A DNA stretch of 64,000 bases from Diphasiastrum complanatum. Lineage: Eukaryota; Streptophyta; Lycopodiopsida; Lycopodiales; Lycopodiaceae. The DNA lies in the NCBI GenBank assembly GCA_029204225.1, contig CM055095.1, forward strand, positions 68,100,755 to 68,164,754, in the 5' to 3' direction. Made by a program: the position numbers and the translations under genes. Numbering within the stretch: position 1 is the stretch's first letter; each line of letters opens with the position of its first letter. Positions 10,700 through 21,833 of the stretch are shown here, one piece after another. The notes beneath the pieces are model-generated. The model was not told the DNA's origin. It did not search any database and saw only the letters and a list, made by a program, of their open reading frames with translations.

Positions 10700-12750
10700 G
10701 ACTTTTCCACATGCCATGAAAAAGCATAATCTGCAGTCTGATTTTTTTTTGGACCAGTCAGAAACTGCCACGTGGTAGGCTGACGCGGGTTGACGCCCAT
10801 TTTGTTTTGTCATAATTTGTTTAGAAAAGCCAGTGACATTTGACGCTTTTTAAAGAGCCCAAAAACTGGGCATAATCCTCACAAAGAATCCATTGTTCAG
10901 TTAAAAAGTTCAAAGTTACTAATCCTTTTCAATCTTTTTTTGTGAAGGACTTGAAAGGCATGGACTTTGAAAGAGCTATTACTTGTGATTAAATAGAGCT
11001 CTTAGATACCATGCCTTTAGGCTATTTTAGTTCAATCACCAAAACCATATGGATTTCCTTAATATGCATTCATTTTGTCTTCCTCCTTTGCCATCATCAA
11101 CCTTGGTACTACTTTTGCAACTAACAATGCAATGCTATTGCGACTTGTTAGATTGGATCGGTAACCTTTTTTTGGAACGATAAATATGTCAAATTCATGT
11201 TGGTACCTTGTTCCTCTGAGTTCATGTTGCATAGGTGTGGTGTCTATCTATATATTTGTTTATGTTTGACCATTATTGTGATAGTACATTGTTTCTTTTT
11301 TGCATGTTAGAATTTTTTTTCATTTGTCAATGTGTGTCTTGTCAATTTGATTTGTCCATGTATTTTTTCCTCTTCCATGTCCTTATTTGTGCAGACAATT
11401 GCAATTAAACTCTTGATCTCAAATAGTTTGAAGTCGTGTGATTTGTCAACATTACATTAGTGAGTTTGAAATATATCAAACCTTTGTTAAACCATCACAT
11501 GTATCATTTGCTAGTTGCCACAACATTACTCCCTTCATGTCTGATCTTGTGTTTGTGATATCTTTCTCACCTTTTGTATTGTTTCATCATGAGTAAAATC
11601 CATTCTCACCAATAGGACCAATGAGATAAGACCATTTAAGGATCGTGTCTATGTCAACATCGTTTGTGATGATTATGTCAAGAATTTCTAATGAGATTGA
11701 ATCAAGAGCTTTTTGAGATAAGAAGTAGATTCATGATACATTGTGGATCCAGCCATTTTAGAAACTAGACTCTTCCTAAATGAGGCCGATCAGTCCCTTA
11801 ACCGTCTTTAATCGAAGGATGACTTGTCAGGAAGTCCCTAAAGTCGTGTTTTTTATAGGCCCTTAGACACCACTTTTAGGAGTGATTGGAAGCTAAAACC
11901 TTACTAGACGCCAATTATGACTATCCATTGAGACCACCCCACCAATTTTTAAGCTGCCCAAGTCGGGGGCATGGAGCCACCTCACCAGTCTCGACCCTTA
12001 TCTCAGCCAAAAATTACGAAAAGCCACCCATGGGGCATAACTCTCTTAGAATTGCAGCTAGAGCCTTTAAATAAAAGTTGCAACCTACCTCCATGGATGT
12101 CAATAGAGTTGCGACTCCCCAACAATCACATAATTCACATTCTCACCAACCCATGAAGTTGGAGCAGTGTTGAGCCTCAGAAACCAAGGGACACCCTTCG
12201 CCTGAAGGTCGGCGAGATAGGTGAGATAGTCCTACAATTAGGAGAAACCACCTCCAAACCAAAGATATTACCCTCTAGCCACCTCAAAATTGGGATGCAC
12301 CCTTGCTAATGGTAAGGATAATCATGACTACCCACCAGTCACATAATTCACATCGATACTAGCTGGTAATCACCCTAACTATGTTGATCTTTAAAATTAG
12401 AAGTGTGACTACCTCTAAGTCACTTCAAGTGCACTTCTAGCAAGTTTACAGTCTACAGTCGCTACTAGCTTTGCCTATTATACAACCAACATTCATCCAA
12501 ATCATGTGGGATAGACCCACTCTTGGATGTTGGCCAAATAGTGACCCTTCGATGGGCCTTGGCATTTTGCGAGTAAATTTTTTGCAGTTTTGCAAGTTTC
12601 TTTCTTGCCATGACTCAATGAAAAGGTCGCACATGGTGTGCTACCTTTTTTATGTTATTACTTCAATGTTCATTATTAAGAATGTGGTTTGGTACGTAGT
12701 TAAAAATCCCACAAAGTAAAAAAAATTCTAAATTTAATTTTTCTTTTCAG
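10700..12750. other. Unassigned intergenic sequence
   Basis: No gene-like reading frame, LTR or repeat with clear ends was recognised. Short ORFs at 11886-12156 and 12446-12719 lie on overlapping frames and lack family features. Confidence 0.4.
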
Positions 12751-12760
12751 CCTCCAAAGA

Positions 12761-12965
12761 TAGCACACCGGTGTGCCCTAGGCAAGACCGCCCGAAGAAA
12801 GAAAAAAATTTGGGCGGAATCCTATAGCACGCCAGAGTGCTATCTGATTCCGCTACAAAACAAAAATTTCCGGTTTCATTTAGCATCCCCGCGTGCTATC
12901 TTTGAAGGTTGCCAAAACCAAAAAATCTAACTGATTCACTTAGCACACCGATGTGCTATGTTTGG
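12761..12965. repeat. Four short palindromes spaced about 60 bp
   Basis: Words of the type TAGCACACCGGTGTGC occur at 12761, 12825, 12881 and 12941: a half-site TAGCAC or TAGCAT, a short centre, then GTGCTA or GTGCCC. Spacing is 64, 56 and 60 bp. The intervening DNA is partly similar (each unit has an AAA-rich stretch and a GATTC or GATTCAC phrase). It is a degenerate tandem array with a palindrome in each unit. Confidence 0.6.
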
Positions 12966-13489
12966 AAGCTAAAAAAAATATTCGGAAATAATGTTTTTAC
13001 TCATAATTTGGTTCTCAAATATGTCAAAATACCTTTTCTATTTTATAAAACTTATAATGTATTCCCAAAAATACGATGGAATACCCTAAAAGTAGATATT
13101 GTTCATGACAATGATGGTTTGATATTTGAATTGCCACATAGGGCACAATTTGGTACTGTCATTATCACATAGACTATATAATTTGTTTTACATGAGAAAA
13201 AATTGATTGGTTGTGAATGATTCACATGATACAGTGGCTCAAGCTATGGTGTCCAAGCCTTTTGTGGTATTGGAAAGTGAAAAGCCAATTTTAATACATA
13301 GCAAAAAATTAAAAAAAGAAAAGTGAACACAATACGATAGAAAAAAGACGTGCTAGAGATTGTCATGACATCAAGAGACATTGAGAGAATTATTAGTAGT
13401 AAAGAGTGGAGACAAATAATGTCACTTTCAAAGTTGTCTCACATTGAAATTTTGGCATCTAGTTAGCATCTTCTTGTTGTTACAGATAA

Positions 13490-13975
13490 AATGAAGTTAA
13501 TATTACATTCATCGCTGTTTCCAACAATGAAGGAACAGTTGCGGACAAGTTGCGAAAATTTCCCGGACTGTTGTGGAAGCAAGCGTGAATATGGTATAGC
13601 TAGATGGACAGAACTGTCATTAATACTTGGGACCAGATTAAGGAGGCATTTCTTAAGCAGTTCTGAGAAATTGGATATTCAACACGGGTGCTTGCCCGAC
13701 TAAACTCTGTTAGGAAGAAAGATAAAGAATATTTGCGTTCGGAATCTAATTGGCAAGCTAGTGGGAGAGTATCCAGTTGCAATGCAAATTGAAAATTTGA
13801 ATGGTATTTGGCAGACCTACCTTCAAAGATGGATCGATATTGTCAACAAGGACGAATGGACTCACTTTCCGACGTCATCAAGTCTGCAGAGAATTTTGAA
13901 ACATCGACCATTGCCAGAAAGAGGAGGGCTATGTGAGAGATGTCAACAAGTTTTGTCATATTTTGGTAAATAATC
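13490..13975 (+). pseudogene. Decayed retrotransposon gag
   Basis: Pieces in shifting plus frames read as a gag of the Retrotrans_gag type: TWDQIKEAFLKQF followed by YSTRVLARLNSVRKKDKE, then an IGKL-type segment and PVAMQIENLNGIWQ. Several stops and frameshifts are present. It ends at the inverted repeat beginning 13976. It is probably a Ty3/gypsy relic. Confidence 0.5.
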
Positions 13976-14090
13976 AAACTCAACTACCAGCTTTCCCACA
14001 CTTTCAAAAAGTGTTTATTGAATGTATTTTAAACTAACTTATCTTCAATAAACACTTTTTGAAAGTGTGGGAAAGTTGGTAGTTGAGTTT
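13976..14090. repeat. 47-bp near-perfect inverted repeat overlapping an LTR start
   Basis: Arms 13976-14022 and 14044-14090 are reverse complements with one mismatch, around a 21-nt loop. The outer 25 bp of the right arm is the first 25 bp of the LTR beginning at 14066, so the left arm carries the same LTR end inverted, together with 22 bp of the adjoining flank. It could fold as a long hairpin. Confidence 0.85.
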
Positions 14091-14575
14091 GAGAGAGATT
14101 CAAATTTGAACTCTAGGTACATTGAATCTAGTCCCAAAATAGTAGGGTTTTTCATATTGGAGGGAAAGTCAAGTGGCAAAGTAGGGTTTGGACCTGCTAT
14201 CTATTGTTGTAACTCCTGGAGAAAGGAATCTTCTCTCTTCTCTCTTTCATTTCATCATTATACATGGTTATCTTTGGGTCAACTACTCATTGGTGCACTC
14301 TCATGATGTTATCTAGCAATTCTGTGTGTAGAATAATCATTTATTGCTACTTTCAGTTCCACACGTGTGAAATACAATAGGGTACTATAATTGTATGGAA
14401 AACAACTATATTTTATGTTTTGGTTCATGTTTGATCAGTATGTCTTAGAGTTTGCATCTCATTTTGTATGTAGCTGCTCATTTTTTTACATTGGCAGGAT
14501 TGTTGGTTTGCTCTTTTTTGTAACCAAAGATCAGGGACATGGATTTGGATCTTAAATGATCTGAAATCCTTCACA
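14066..14575 (+). mobile_element. 5' LTR of a copia-like element (remnant)
   Basis: The sequence starts TGTGGGAAAG and ends CTTCACA, directly followed by a primer-binding site. It is 510 bp long and contains a CCACACGTGTGAAA palindrome at about 14359-14372. No gag follows: after about 160 bp of leader it gives way, near 14740, to a minus-strand copia fragment. No second LTR of this family was seen in the window. Confidence 0.7.
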
Positions 14576-14587
14576 TGGTATCAGAGC
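14576..14587 (+). promoter_or_regulatory. Primer-binding site, initiator tRNA-Met type
   Basis: TGGTATCAGAGC, complementary to the 3' end of plant initiator tRNA-Met, starts directly after the LTR end CA. This is where minus-strand DNA synthesis starts in such elements. Confidence 0.85.
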
Positions 14588-14739
14588 TATTGTGTTTCAG
14601 GTTATGATAGGATCAACCACATTTATCAAAGATGGTGTGTAGAATTGATCTTTTGTAGGTCAGATTATGAATTGATCACTCATGATCGAGATGGCAAAAG
14701 GTTGGTTGGAGACTTAGAATTTGCTCCAAACAGGGTTAC

Positions 14740-15695
14740 AGATCATGCAACACAATAACACAGACATAAAGCACTCTCCACTCCAAGCTCACGTAGCAAC
14801 TGTATTTCTCAAAATCAAAATACAATGTACATATTATTTTTCACTATGGCAACCCATGCATGGCCCAGGTTGCCATTGATGGGACAGGTGTCCTGTCGAC
14901 TCACCTCATGGTGAGGCCAACTAGTCCTTATCCACTGATAGGGCCCACAGTACAGTAACACAGTAGTTCAACTTTAATTCTAACTCTCTCCCTAAAAGTA
15001 GAATCTACTTTTTATACAACCATATACATAGCATCAAAGTTAACAAACTTTAAGTATAGAAAGCTTTGATCTAAACTTATCAAACTTTTCTCTAATAAGT
15101 GGCTTAGTAAAAATGTTAGCTTGTTGTTCACCTGTACTACAATGAATAACATTAATTTCTCGACTCAGGAGCCTCTCACGTATAAAGTGATTCTGAATCT
15201 CGATGTGTTTGGTTCTCGCATGGAACACCGGATTCTTTGCCAACTGAATGCCACTCTGACTGTCACTATGTATAATCGTGGGATTTTTCAGTTTCATGCC
15301 AACCTCATTTAAGATTTGCCTCAACCATATGGCTTCCTATGCTGCACTACACATTGCCTTATACTCTGTCTCTATTGTGGATAAAGCAACTATACTTTGC
15401 TTCTTACTAGACCAGGAAAAGCAACTGCCACAAAGCTAGAATACATACCCTGTGGTGGATCTACGATCATTATAGTCACCTCTCCAATCTGCATCTACAT
15501 AGCCACATAACTAAGGTAAACCCTCATGCTTCCTGTACACCAAGCCATAATCAGAAGTGCCTTTAACATATCGCAAGATGCGTTTGGCTACCTTCCAATG
15601 TGTTTCCGTAGGTGCTGCCATAAACTGACTTACAATACCAACAACATAACATATATATGGTCTAGTCGTGGTAAGGTAAATCAAGCTCTAGGAAT
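14740..15695 (-). mobile_element. Copia 3' end: RNase H remnant and probable LTR
   Basis: The minus strand reads the C-terminal part of a Ty1/copia polyprotein. A 94-codon open segment (15324 to 15040) contains IIHSDSQSGIQLAKNP and the conserved FHARTKHIEIQ-HF motif. Upstream (15325-15695), interrupted by stops, come YVDADWRGD and SKKQSIVALST-type RNase H motifs. Downstream, 14740-14960 is probably the 3' LTR, ending near TGTTACTGTACTG on the minus strand. The rest of the element is missing. Confidence 0.75.
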
Positions 15696-15699
15696 CCCT

Positions 15700-16780
15700 T
15701 TGGAGTGGTCATTAAGATCCATTAGGTAGGACTTCCCTTTCATTGTTTACCTCTCTTGAGAAGATCAACCTCAAGAGGAGAAGATCTAGAGCCATAGAAG
15801 CCTAGATAAGCCAAGAATCCAAGATCCAAGAGAGGATCAAACCAAAAAAAAAATCTCAAAAAGAAAAAGCCAGAAGATAGAAATCTCACACTCACATCTA
15901 AGCCATTCCACCATTAGATCCAACACCAAGATTGACACCCTTGGTAGGCTTAGCTTCCATCTTATATTCATAGTTTATTCTGAAGGATGTTCTCTCTCTA
16001 TGCGAATGAAACACGATCACTGATGCGAATACTACATGATGAATTCGGATGGAGTTCGGATATGATTGCTGGTCACTGCCTGCTATATCATTCCTACAAT
16101 CTTCCAGAATGTAGACAGACTGCTGACCTACGTTTAAGTTAATTTAGCATTCAACAAGATTGAACCTATGTGTGGAATGGATAAAACAAGCGAATGAGAT
16201 ACACAAACAATAAGCAGATAATAATTCAATCGAGATTAGACAATTTTTGAATGATTTGTGCACAACAGCTACAACATCATCTATTGATCCTCTTGGTTTA
16301 AGCACTATGTGATAGACCCACACAACGCATCGGCATGTGAGAAGCAATTTTCCCCCATGAACAGTGTCTCGCTTACTAGCGGACTTCTTGGATCCTTGTG
16401 GATCATGCTTACAATGTCTCGTTGTTACGAGCACGTAACCAATGCCTAACCCTAGAGAATACAGGAGGTCAGATACCATAGTCAGGTTCATGTCTAGCGT
16501 ACATGACCAATAGGGCAAGATAGTGTGAGTAGTGTGCCCCGACACTGTCCATAGCCATGGCGGGTCTAACATAGCCTAGGGAACTTGTCAGTAGGATAGG
16601 GCCCCACGTTGGGTCCCGACGTGCAGTCGGCCATGACAGAGCCACGTGGCCAACACTTGGCAGTATGCATGCTACCAAGTCTCACACTGGGCTAAGAGGG
16701 GCTCGCTCCATATTAGGGAGTAGGCAAGGTTGGGTGGTGTAGTTAGTGTTTGCCCTACTGTGGTGTTAGGATCTCTTACA
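15700..16780 (+). mobile_element. 5' LTR region of a Ty3/gypsy element
   Basis: The 3' end of this LTR is set by CTTACA at 16780 followed after one base by a tRNA-Met primer-binding site. The LTR start is not resolved. Minus-strand ORFs here (for example 16144-16572) show no family features and are ignored. Confidence 0.45.
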
Positions 16781-16781
16781 C

Positions 16782-16793
16782 TGGTATCAGAGC
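16782..16793 (+). promoter_or_regulatory. Primer-binding site, initiator tRNA-Met type
   Basis: A perfect TGGTATCAGAGC lies one base after the LTR end. It is followed by a long leader (16800-17650) and then a gypsy-type gag. Confidence 0.8.
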
Positions 16794-17655
16794 CATCTCC
16801 ATCTTTGGGAGCTTAGTAGCAGTAGTAGAAAAAATCAGAAAACTATACAGATACTTTCCAATTTTCAGAAATCATGAGAGGACACCCACCGCTGTAGAGA
16901 CAACTATCTAAGGTGAAAATCCCAATACAATCTTGGTGAGCCATTTTGTAGCATAGATTCATTGCTGCAAATTTAGTGACTATTTCCAATTTCCAAGAGT
17001 AAAATACTACTATCTGAGCAAATTCTAAAGGGGAAGCATCGTATAGGTCCAGCGCTGCAAATTCAGGGTTTAAGCCTGATTCTTGTAAAAAAAACTCTAG
17101 AATTTAGATCAGATTTAGAACAACAGGGACTTGGTAGACCAGCGCTTCTGGGATGCAGGTCTAGCGTGGATTTTTGCAGCTATTTATCTGTATTTTTCCA
17201 GCAGGGTTTGTCTCAGAGAAAACGAACTGACAGCTAGCAGGGGGCCTTTGAAAATCTGGAAGTTTGCATGGTTTTTTGGCTTCAAATTCTGGACCTACTG
17301 AGCCGCTACTCAGATAGCGAGGGAAGAGAGCAAGAAATTTCAGAGTTTGCTTGCATTCTTTTTAGCTTTCCATCATGATTTCCCAGACAACAAATCAGTA
17401 TTTTAGACAATAGGGGTAAGGAGCACAAGAAATCAGAAACTTGCTTGCAATTCCCTGATTACCTTCTCCTGACAGTATGCAGCTAAAGAAGACGGATTGG
17501 ACAGTTGTGGAAGAACTGAGGGGGTTTCTTGCTTTTCTCTCTGGAAGTACAGTCCTAAGAAAGAGCTAAGTATTCTACTTTCATTTTATCAATTTAGTCA
17601 ATCTTTTTTTTAATTTTCAACTAGAAGTTAAAGTACCTCTCTTTCAGTTCAAACA

Positions 17656-18640
17656 ATGACCACTCCTTAGAGACCTGATCAACCCCCAGAGAGAGGCATC
17701 GACGAACTTGAAACAGAAGCCTTGGCTTTCAATAAGGGGAAAGAACCCATGGAAGTTGAAGAACATGAACAATTCACCGAAGAACTCAACGAATTGGTTA
17801 CCAAGGAGCAGTTTCTCCATTTGGTAACTAAAGTGGATGAACTGAAGTTGGCATTAGCCAATTTCAAGTCCAGTGTGGATGACTCATTCGCGAACTCAAA
17901 GATTTCATTCTGAGTTCCGCAAAAAGAAGTCTTTCCTCCACTTCTCAGTTGTCCTCTTCTCCACTTCCATCAGTCTCGGGTGAGCCTATGCGGTCTCACC
18001 CTAGTGTCTTTAAAGACTTAAACCCTTCTACTTTTATTGGGGAAGAGAAGGATAGAAACACAAATATTCTACAAACCTTCCTCAGTAAATGGAAGAACAT
18101 CCATGCTCTTAAATAGACCCTTGACGATTTGCAAGTTACTGAGGCCAGTCTTTCCCTAGGGCCCATGGCCTATAAGTGTTGGTTAAATCTCCAGGAGACT
18201 GGGCAGACTCCACGGTCGTGGAAAGCCTTTAAAGAAGCTTTCCTAAGAGAATTCCTACCAGAAAATGAACTTAATAAAGCCTGGAAAACATGGGAGAAAA
18301 CAGTAGTGGACAAGTCCCTAATCCAATATATCTTGCAGTATCGAGAGGCAATTTTAAAGATTAAAAATATGGATGACTATTAGAAAGTCAGAGGATTTGT
18401 CCATGGCCTCAAAGATTAGTATAAAGTAGAGGTTCAGAGAAACTCGCCCACTATCCTAGAGCAAGCTCTCATATACGCTCAAATCTATGATGATTCAGTG
18501 GGTAGGAAGAGGGCGAGACATCAGCCTCTTTCTGAGTAGTCTCCTCAGATAGAATTTCAATTTAAAAAGAAATTTTTAAAAATAAAGAAGGAAGAAAAAG
18601 TTAAAACTGAAGCTCCTCAGAAACGCCCATCACTCATACA
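17656..18640 (+). pseudogene. Ty3/gypsy gag, frameshifted and truncated
   Basis: An acidic, Glu/Lys-rich N-terminus (KGKEPMEVEEHEQF, from 17722) is followed in other frames by a typical capsid segment at 18129-18383 (AYKCWLNLQETGQTPRSW then KEAFLREFLPE). The frame breaks at an early stop after the first codons, at about 17913, about 18115 and 18381. The gag is cut at 18645 by the copia LTR that begins at 18646; no protease or reverse transcriptase on this strand follows. Confidence 0.7.
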
Positions 18641-18645
18641 ACCCT

Positions 18646-19363
18646 TGTGAAGTTTTTAGCATGTGTGAACTTCACCACACACCTTACAGGATCTTAATGA
18701 GGTGCTGTGATTGCACAAAATTGATCAAAGGACAGATTACTTGAAAAATCTAAGGCATGAGCACAATGGCATACATCTGACTAACTTCTTACTATGAGGA
18801 ATGAATGTCAGAAATAATTCTAAGTGCTTAGTATGAGAAAAACAGGCTGCTCTCGGGTAGAGAGAGAAAATCAACACTAGAAAACTCGGGTAGAGAGAGA
18901 ATGAGTCCAAAACACCAAAATCTCATTATTCACAATATGGCAAAACATGCCAAGGTTTTCCTACATCAAAGTGGCTCGAGTTCCTAGAGTGGAGCTGCAT
19001 GGAAAGTCCAATTAACTCAGTTAACTCCACTACCAGGGATCCACATGTGTAACTGTATGCATGGATATTGCATGTACTGCATGTCAACTCATAAATTTGC
19101 CTAGACATGTGTAGATCTTGAAAACTACTTTGCATGTTGCATGCAATTGCATGTGGCTTGCATGCATATTGAATGACATTGCATGTTATCTAAACTTTTG
19201 CATGACATCAAATTTGAATCTACTTAACTCAAACTCAACCTATTCTAGAAGGTTATGTGCTCAATTCTCATACCTTTATGTACAAACAAAGTTTATAATG
19301 GAAATAATATGGTCATGGCCCCAAAACTCAAGATAGGAAGATATTATCTTACTAATCTTCACA
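18646..19363 (-). mobile_element. 3' LTR of a truncated minus-strand copia element
   Basis: On the minus strand it begins TGTGAAG and ends CTTCACA, a seven-base terminal inverted repeat, and is 718 bp long. It contains two ACTCGGGTAGAGAGAG-type repeats near 18855-18900; related phrases occur at 40935 and 62295-62335. The purine-rich GGAGAAG just upstream on the minus strand (19364-19370) fits a polypurine tract. Confidence 0.7.
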
Positions 19364-19866
19364 CTTCTCCTTGAAATATATGTTCCTATCCAACATAGAC
19401 TTTGAAATTAGGCTAAGATTAGATCTCATCTTGGTAAAGACATTCTTGAGTAATGGCTTGGTGAGAAGATCTGCAACACAATTTGAAGATCCAACATGCT
19501 CCAATAAGATCTCTCTCCCAATGACTTTTTCTCTTACAAAATGATGAGCTACTTCGATGTGTTTGCTCCTTGCATGGAACACAAGATTATTTGCAAGAGC
19601 TTGAGCCGAGATGTTAATTGGAAGGTCTTCATCTCCATAACACTTTAGCTCCAAAAGTAGCCTTTTGATCCATAAAACCTCCTTTGTTGTGGTTGTAAGA
19701 GATTTGTATTCAGCGGATGATAAGGATATAGTTGCTTGCTTCTTTGATAGCCAAGAAACTAATTTTTTTCCTAGAAAAATTGTGTAAGCACTTGTGGATT
19801 TTCTATCCAACCTGTCTCTTGCAAAATTTGAATCTGAAAAAGCAATCAAAGTCAGATCTTCTCCTT
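19364..19866 (-). pseudogene. Copia RNase H, C-terminal fragment fused to gypsy sequence
   Basis: From about codon 73 of the ORF 20080-19352 the protein is copia RNase H: FSDSNFARDRLDRKS, WLSKKQATISLSS, FHARSKHIEVAHHFVRE and VADLLTKPL. The usual EAEY has become AEYK and the DN motif is missing. The frame continues upstream into gypsy integrase without a stop. The catalytic set is incomplete, so this is not a working enzyme. Confidence 0.8.
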
Positions 19867-21012
19867 TGTAGAATATGTCGGATGCAAAATGGCCTCCACC
19901 CATGCCTTCATGTGAAAGCGAAATGATCTGGGTGGCCTCATGAGGAAGAATACACCGTCGAAGAATCCCATCTGGTCCTCTTCGGTACAATTGGCTGGCA
20001 ATCAGCTGATAAGGTCTAGCTTTCAAGATCAATTTTCGCTGGTCCACCTTTGGTAGTGATTTGTCTGGTTGGCCCCGCATTATATATTCAACTATGTCGA
20101 CAGCCTACTCCGGTACTGTGTCTACATAAAATAAGGCAGCGTCAGGCAGCTCATCATCGGATTGGGTTGCAACCTCCTTTCCCTTGATTCGTGACACATG
20201 ATCTGCCATGTAGTGTTGTTTTCCCTTGCAAACTACTATCTGAAAATCAAATTCTAACAACAAAAGTAGCCATCGAGTGATTCTCCCTGTGTTGTAGGTT
20301 TTGTTAACAAGATAGAGCAAGGGTTGATGGTCCGTATAAAAAGCAAAGTGTGTGGCCATCAGGTAGTGCCAAAACTTCTTAACCGCATAGATCATTTCCA
20401 ATGCTTCTCGCTCTGTAGTTGAATAATTCATTTCTGTATCACTGAGCTGTCGGCTTGCAAATTGGATTAGAAATTCTTTTTTGTGTTCTCCTGGCTAGGT
20501 TAAGACTGCTCCAACTACATACTTCGATGCATCCGTATGCACATGAAACTCAATGGACCAATTGGGTGGACGTAGGATTGGTGCTGAAACCAATGCATCT
20601 TTAAGCTTTTGGAAAGCCTTTAGGGCTTTCTCGTTCCAATGTGGATCCATTGTGAGTTTGTAAATTGGTTGGGCTAACTCCGCAAAATCTAGAATGACGA
20701 TCCTGTAATAGTTAGCATGACCCATAAAGATGTAGACCTTGCGGATCATTCCTGGTGATGGTAGATCAACAATGGTCCTGATTTTCGATAGGTCCGTGGC
20801 GATCCCATGTCTAGATACTATATGGCCGAGAATCAAGCCACGTGTAATCCAAAATTGACATTTTTCTAGATTGAAGGATATCTGGAATTCGCAGCATTTT
20901 TGTAGCACCTTCTCCAAATTGGATAAGTGTTCGGATTCTGGTCCATGCACACACAGATCGTCCAAGAAAATTTCCAGAAATTTCTGCAAATACTCTTTGA
21001 ATGCCGCCTACA
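19867..21012 (-). pseudogene. Ty3/gypsy pol 3' part: RT end, RNase H, integrase zinc region
   Basis: Reading down the minus strand: reverse transcriptase from KEYLQKFLEIFLDD (about 20990), GHIVSRHGI, then the connection and RNase H (TDHQPLLYLVN, MADHVSRI; 20431-20105). Next comes an in-frame TAG at 20105-20107 and the integrase N-terminal zinc-binding segment (RRCILPHEA, HEGMGGGHFA). It is cut at about 19866 by copia sequence and at 21012 by the LTR of the next element. The middle of the RT, between KNGRMRICV at 26230 and KEYLQK here, is absent. Confidence 0.85.
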
Positions 21013-21821
21013 TGGTAGAGGCCAAAAATCTTGTATATAGATAAACACACATGTGTGGAGCCTGTTCCCACGTGTGAAAATAATGTACTTGTCATGTACC
21101 ATAATCATATAGGTTGTACATATGATTTAATTCAAGTTCTAGTGGCTAAAAAGGACAAAAACTAGTTTTTTAGACATATGACACATGGCATCAATCTATT
21201 GATTGCATGAGCCACATCCTTTCGTTAGGTGTCATATCACATGTGTAGAGGACAGCTCACATGTGTGGAATAAGCTGAAGTAGGCGAATTTTGACTTCTA
21301 GAAGATTTCCAAGTAGATCTCCATATAGAAGGAAAATGGACCAAAAGTGCTCAAAATAGAAGGTTTTGTCCAAGTGTCAGTTTGCATGATGAATCATCAT
21401 ATGAAAAAGCACCTTCACACATGTGGGATCAGAGGGATGATCAGTACCACGAGCTCCCACTTATTGTATATATAGAGCCACATTTGGCCATAATCAATGT
21501 GAGACAACAATCTTGGTTTTGGAGGCAATTTTGAGTGATTCTCTCCATTTGTCTACATTTGTTTTGATTGTTTTGAGGTTCTATCAATGTGTACTTGATT
21601 TTCAGGTTGGAGTCCGTACTCGGACAGTGTTTCATATGTGTGAAACCATAAAGTACACTTACCTTCAATTAATGATTGTTCTTGTTAGGATTTTGTGTCT
21701 AGAATTGATCTAGATTGATCTTAATCTGAAGTAGATTGATAGATCAAGTAATCTGACAACCAATCCCTCTTGAGGATCAGATTAGGATCCACTCTTGGTC
21801 CTTTTTGTACCTTTTTCCACA
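21013..21821 (+). repeat. 5' LTR of the non-autonomous element
   Basis: It begins TGGTAGAGGCC, which corresponds to position 24 of the right LTR, and ends TTTTTCCACA. It is 809 bp. It contains CACATGTG or CACGTG palindromes at 21048, 21069, 21258, 21417 and about 21632. Confidence 0.85.
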
Positions 21822-21833
21822 TGGTATCAGAGC
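21822..21833 (+). promoter_or_regulatory. Primer-binding site, initiator tRNA-Met type
   Basis: A perfect TGGTATCAGAGC starts directly after the LTR end CA. Confidence 0.9.

Noticed and set aside
12761-12965. CRISPR-like array of palindromic repeats
   Set aside because: Only four degenerate palindromes, similar spacers, no cas genes, and a plant context.
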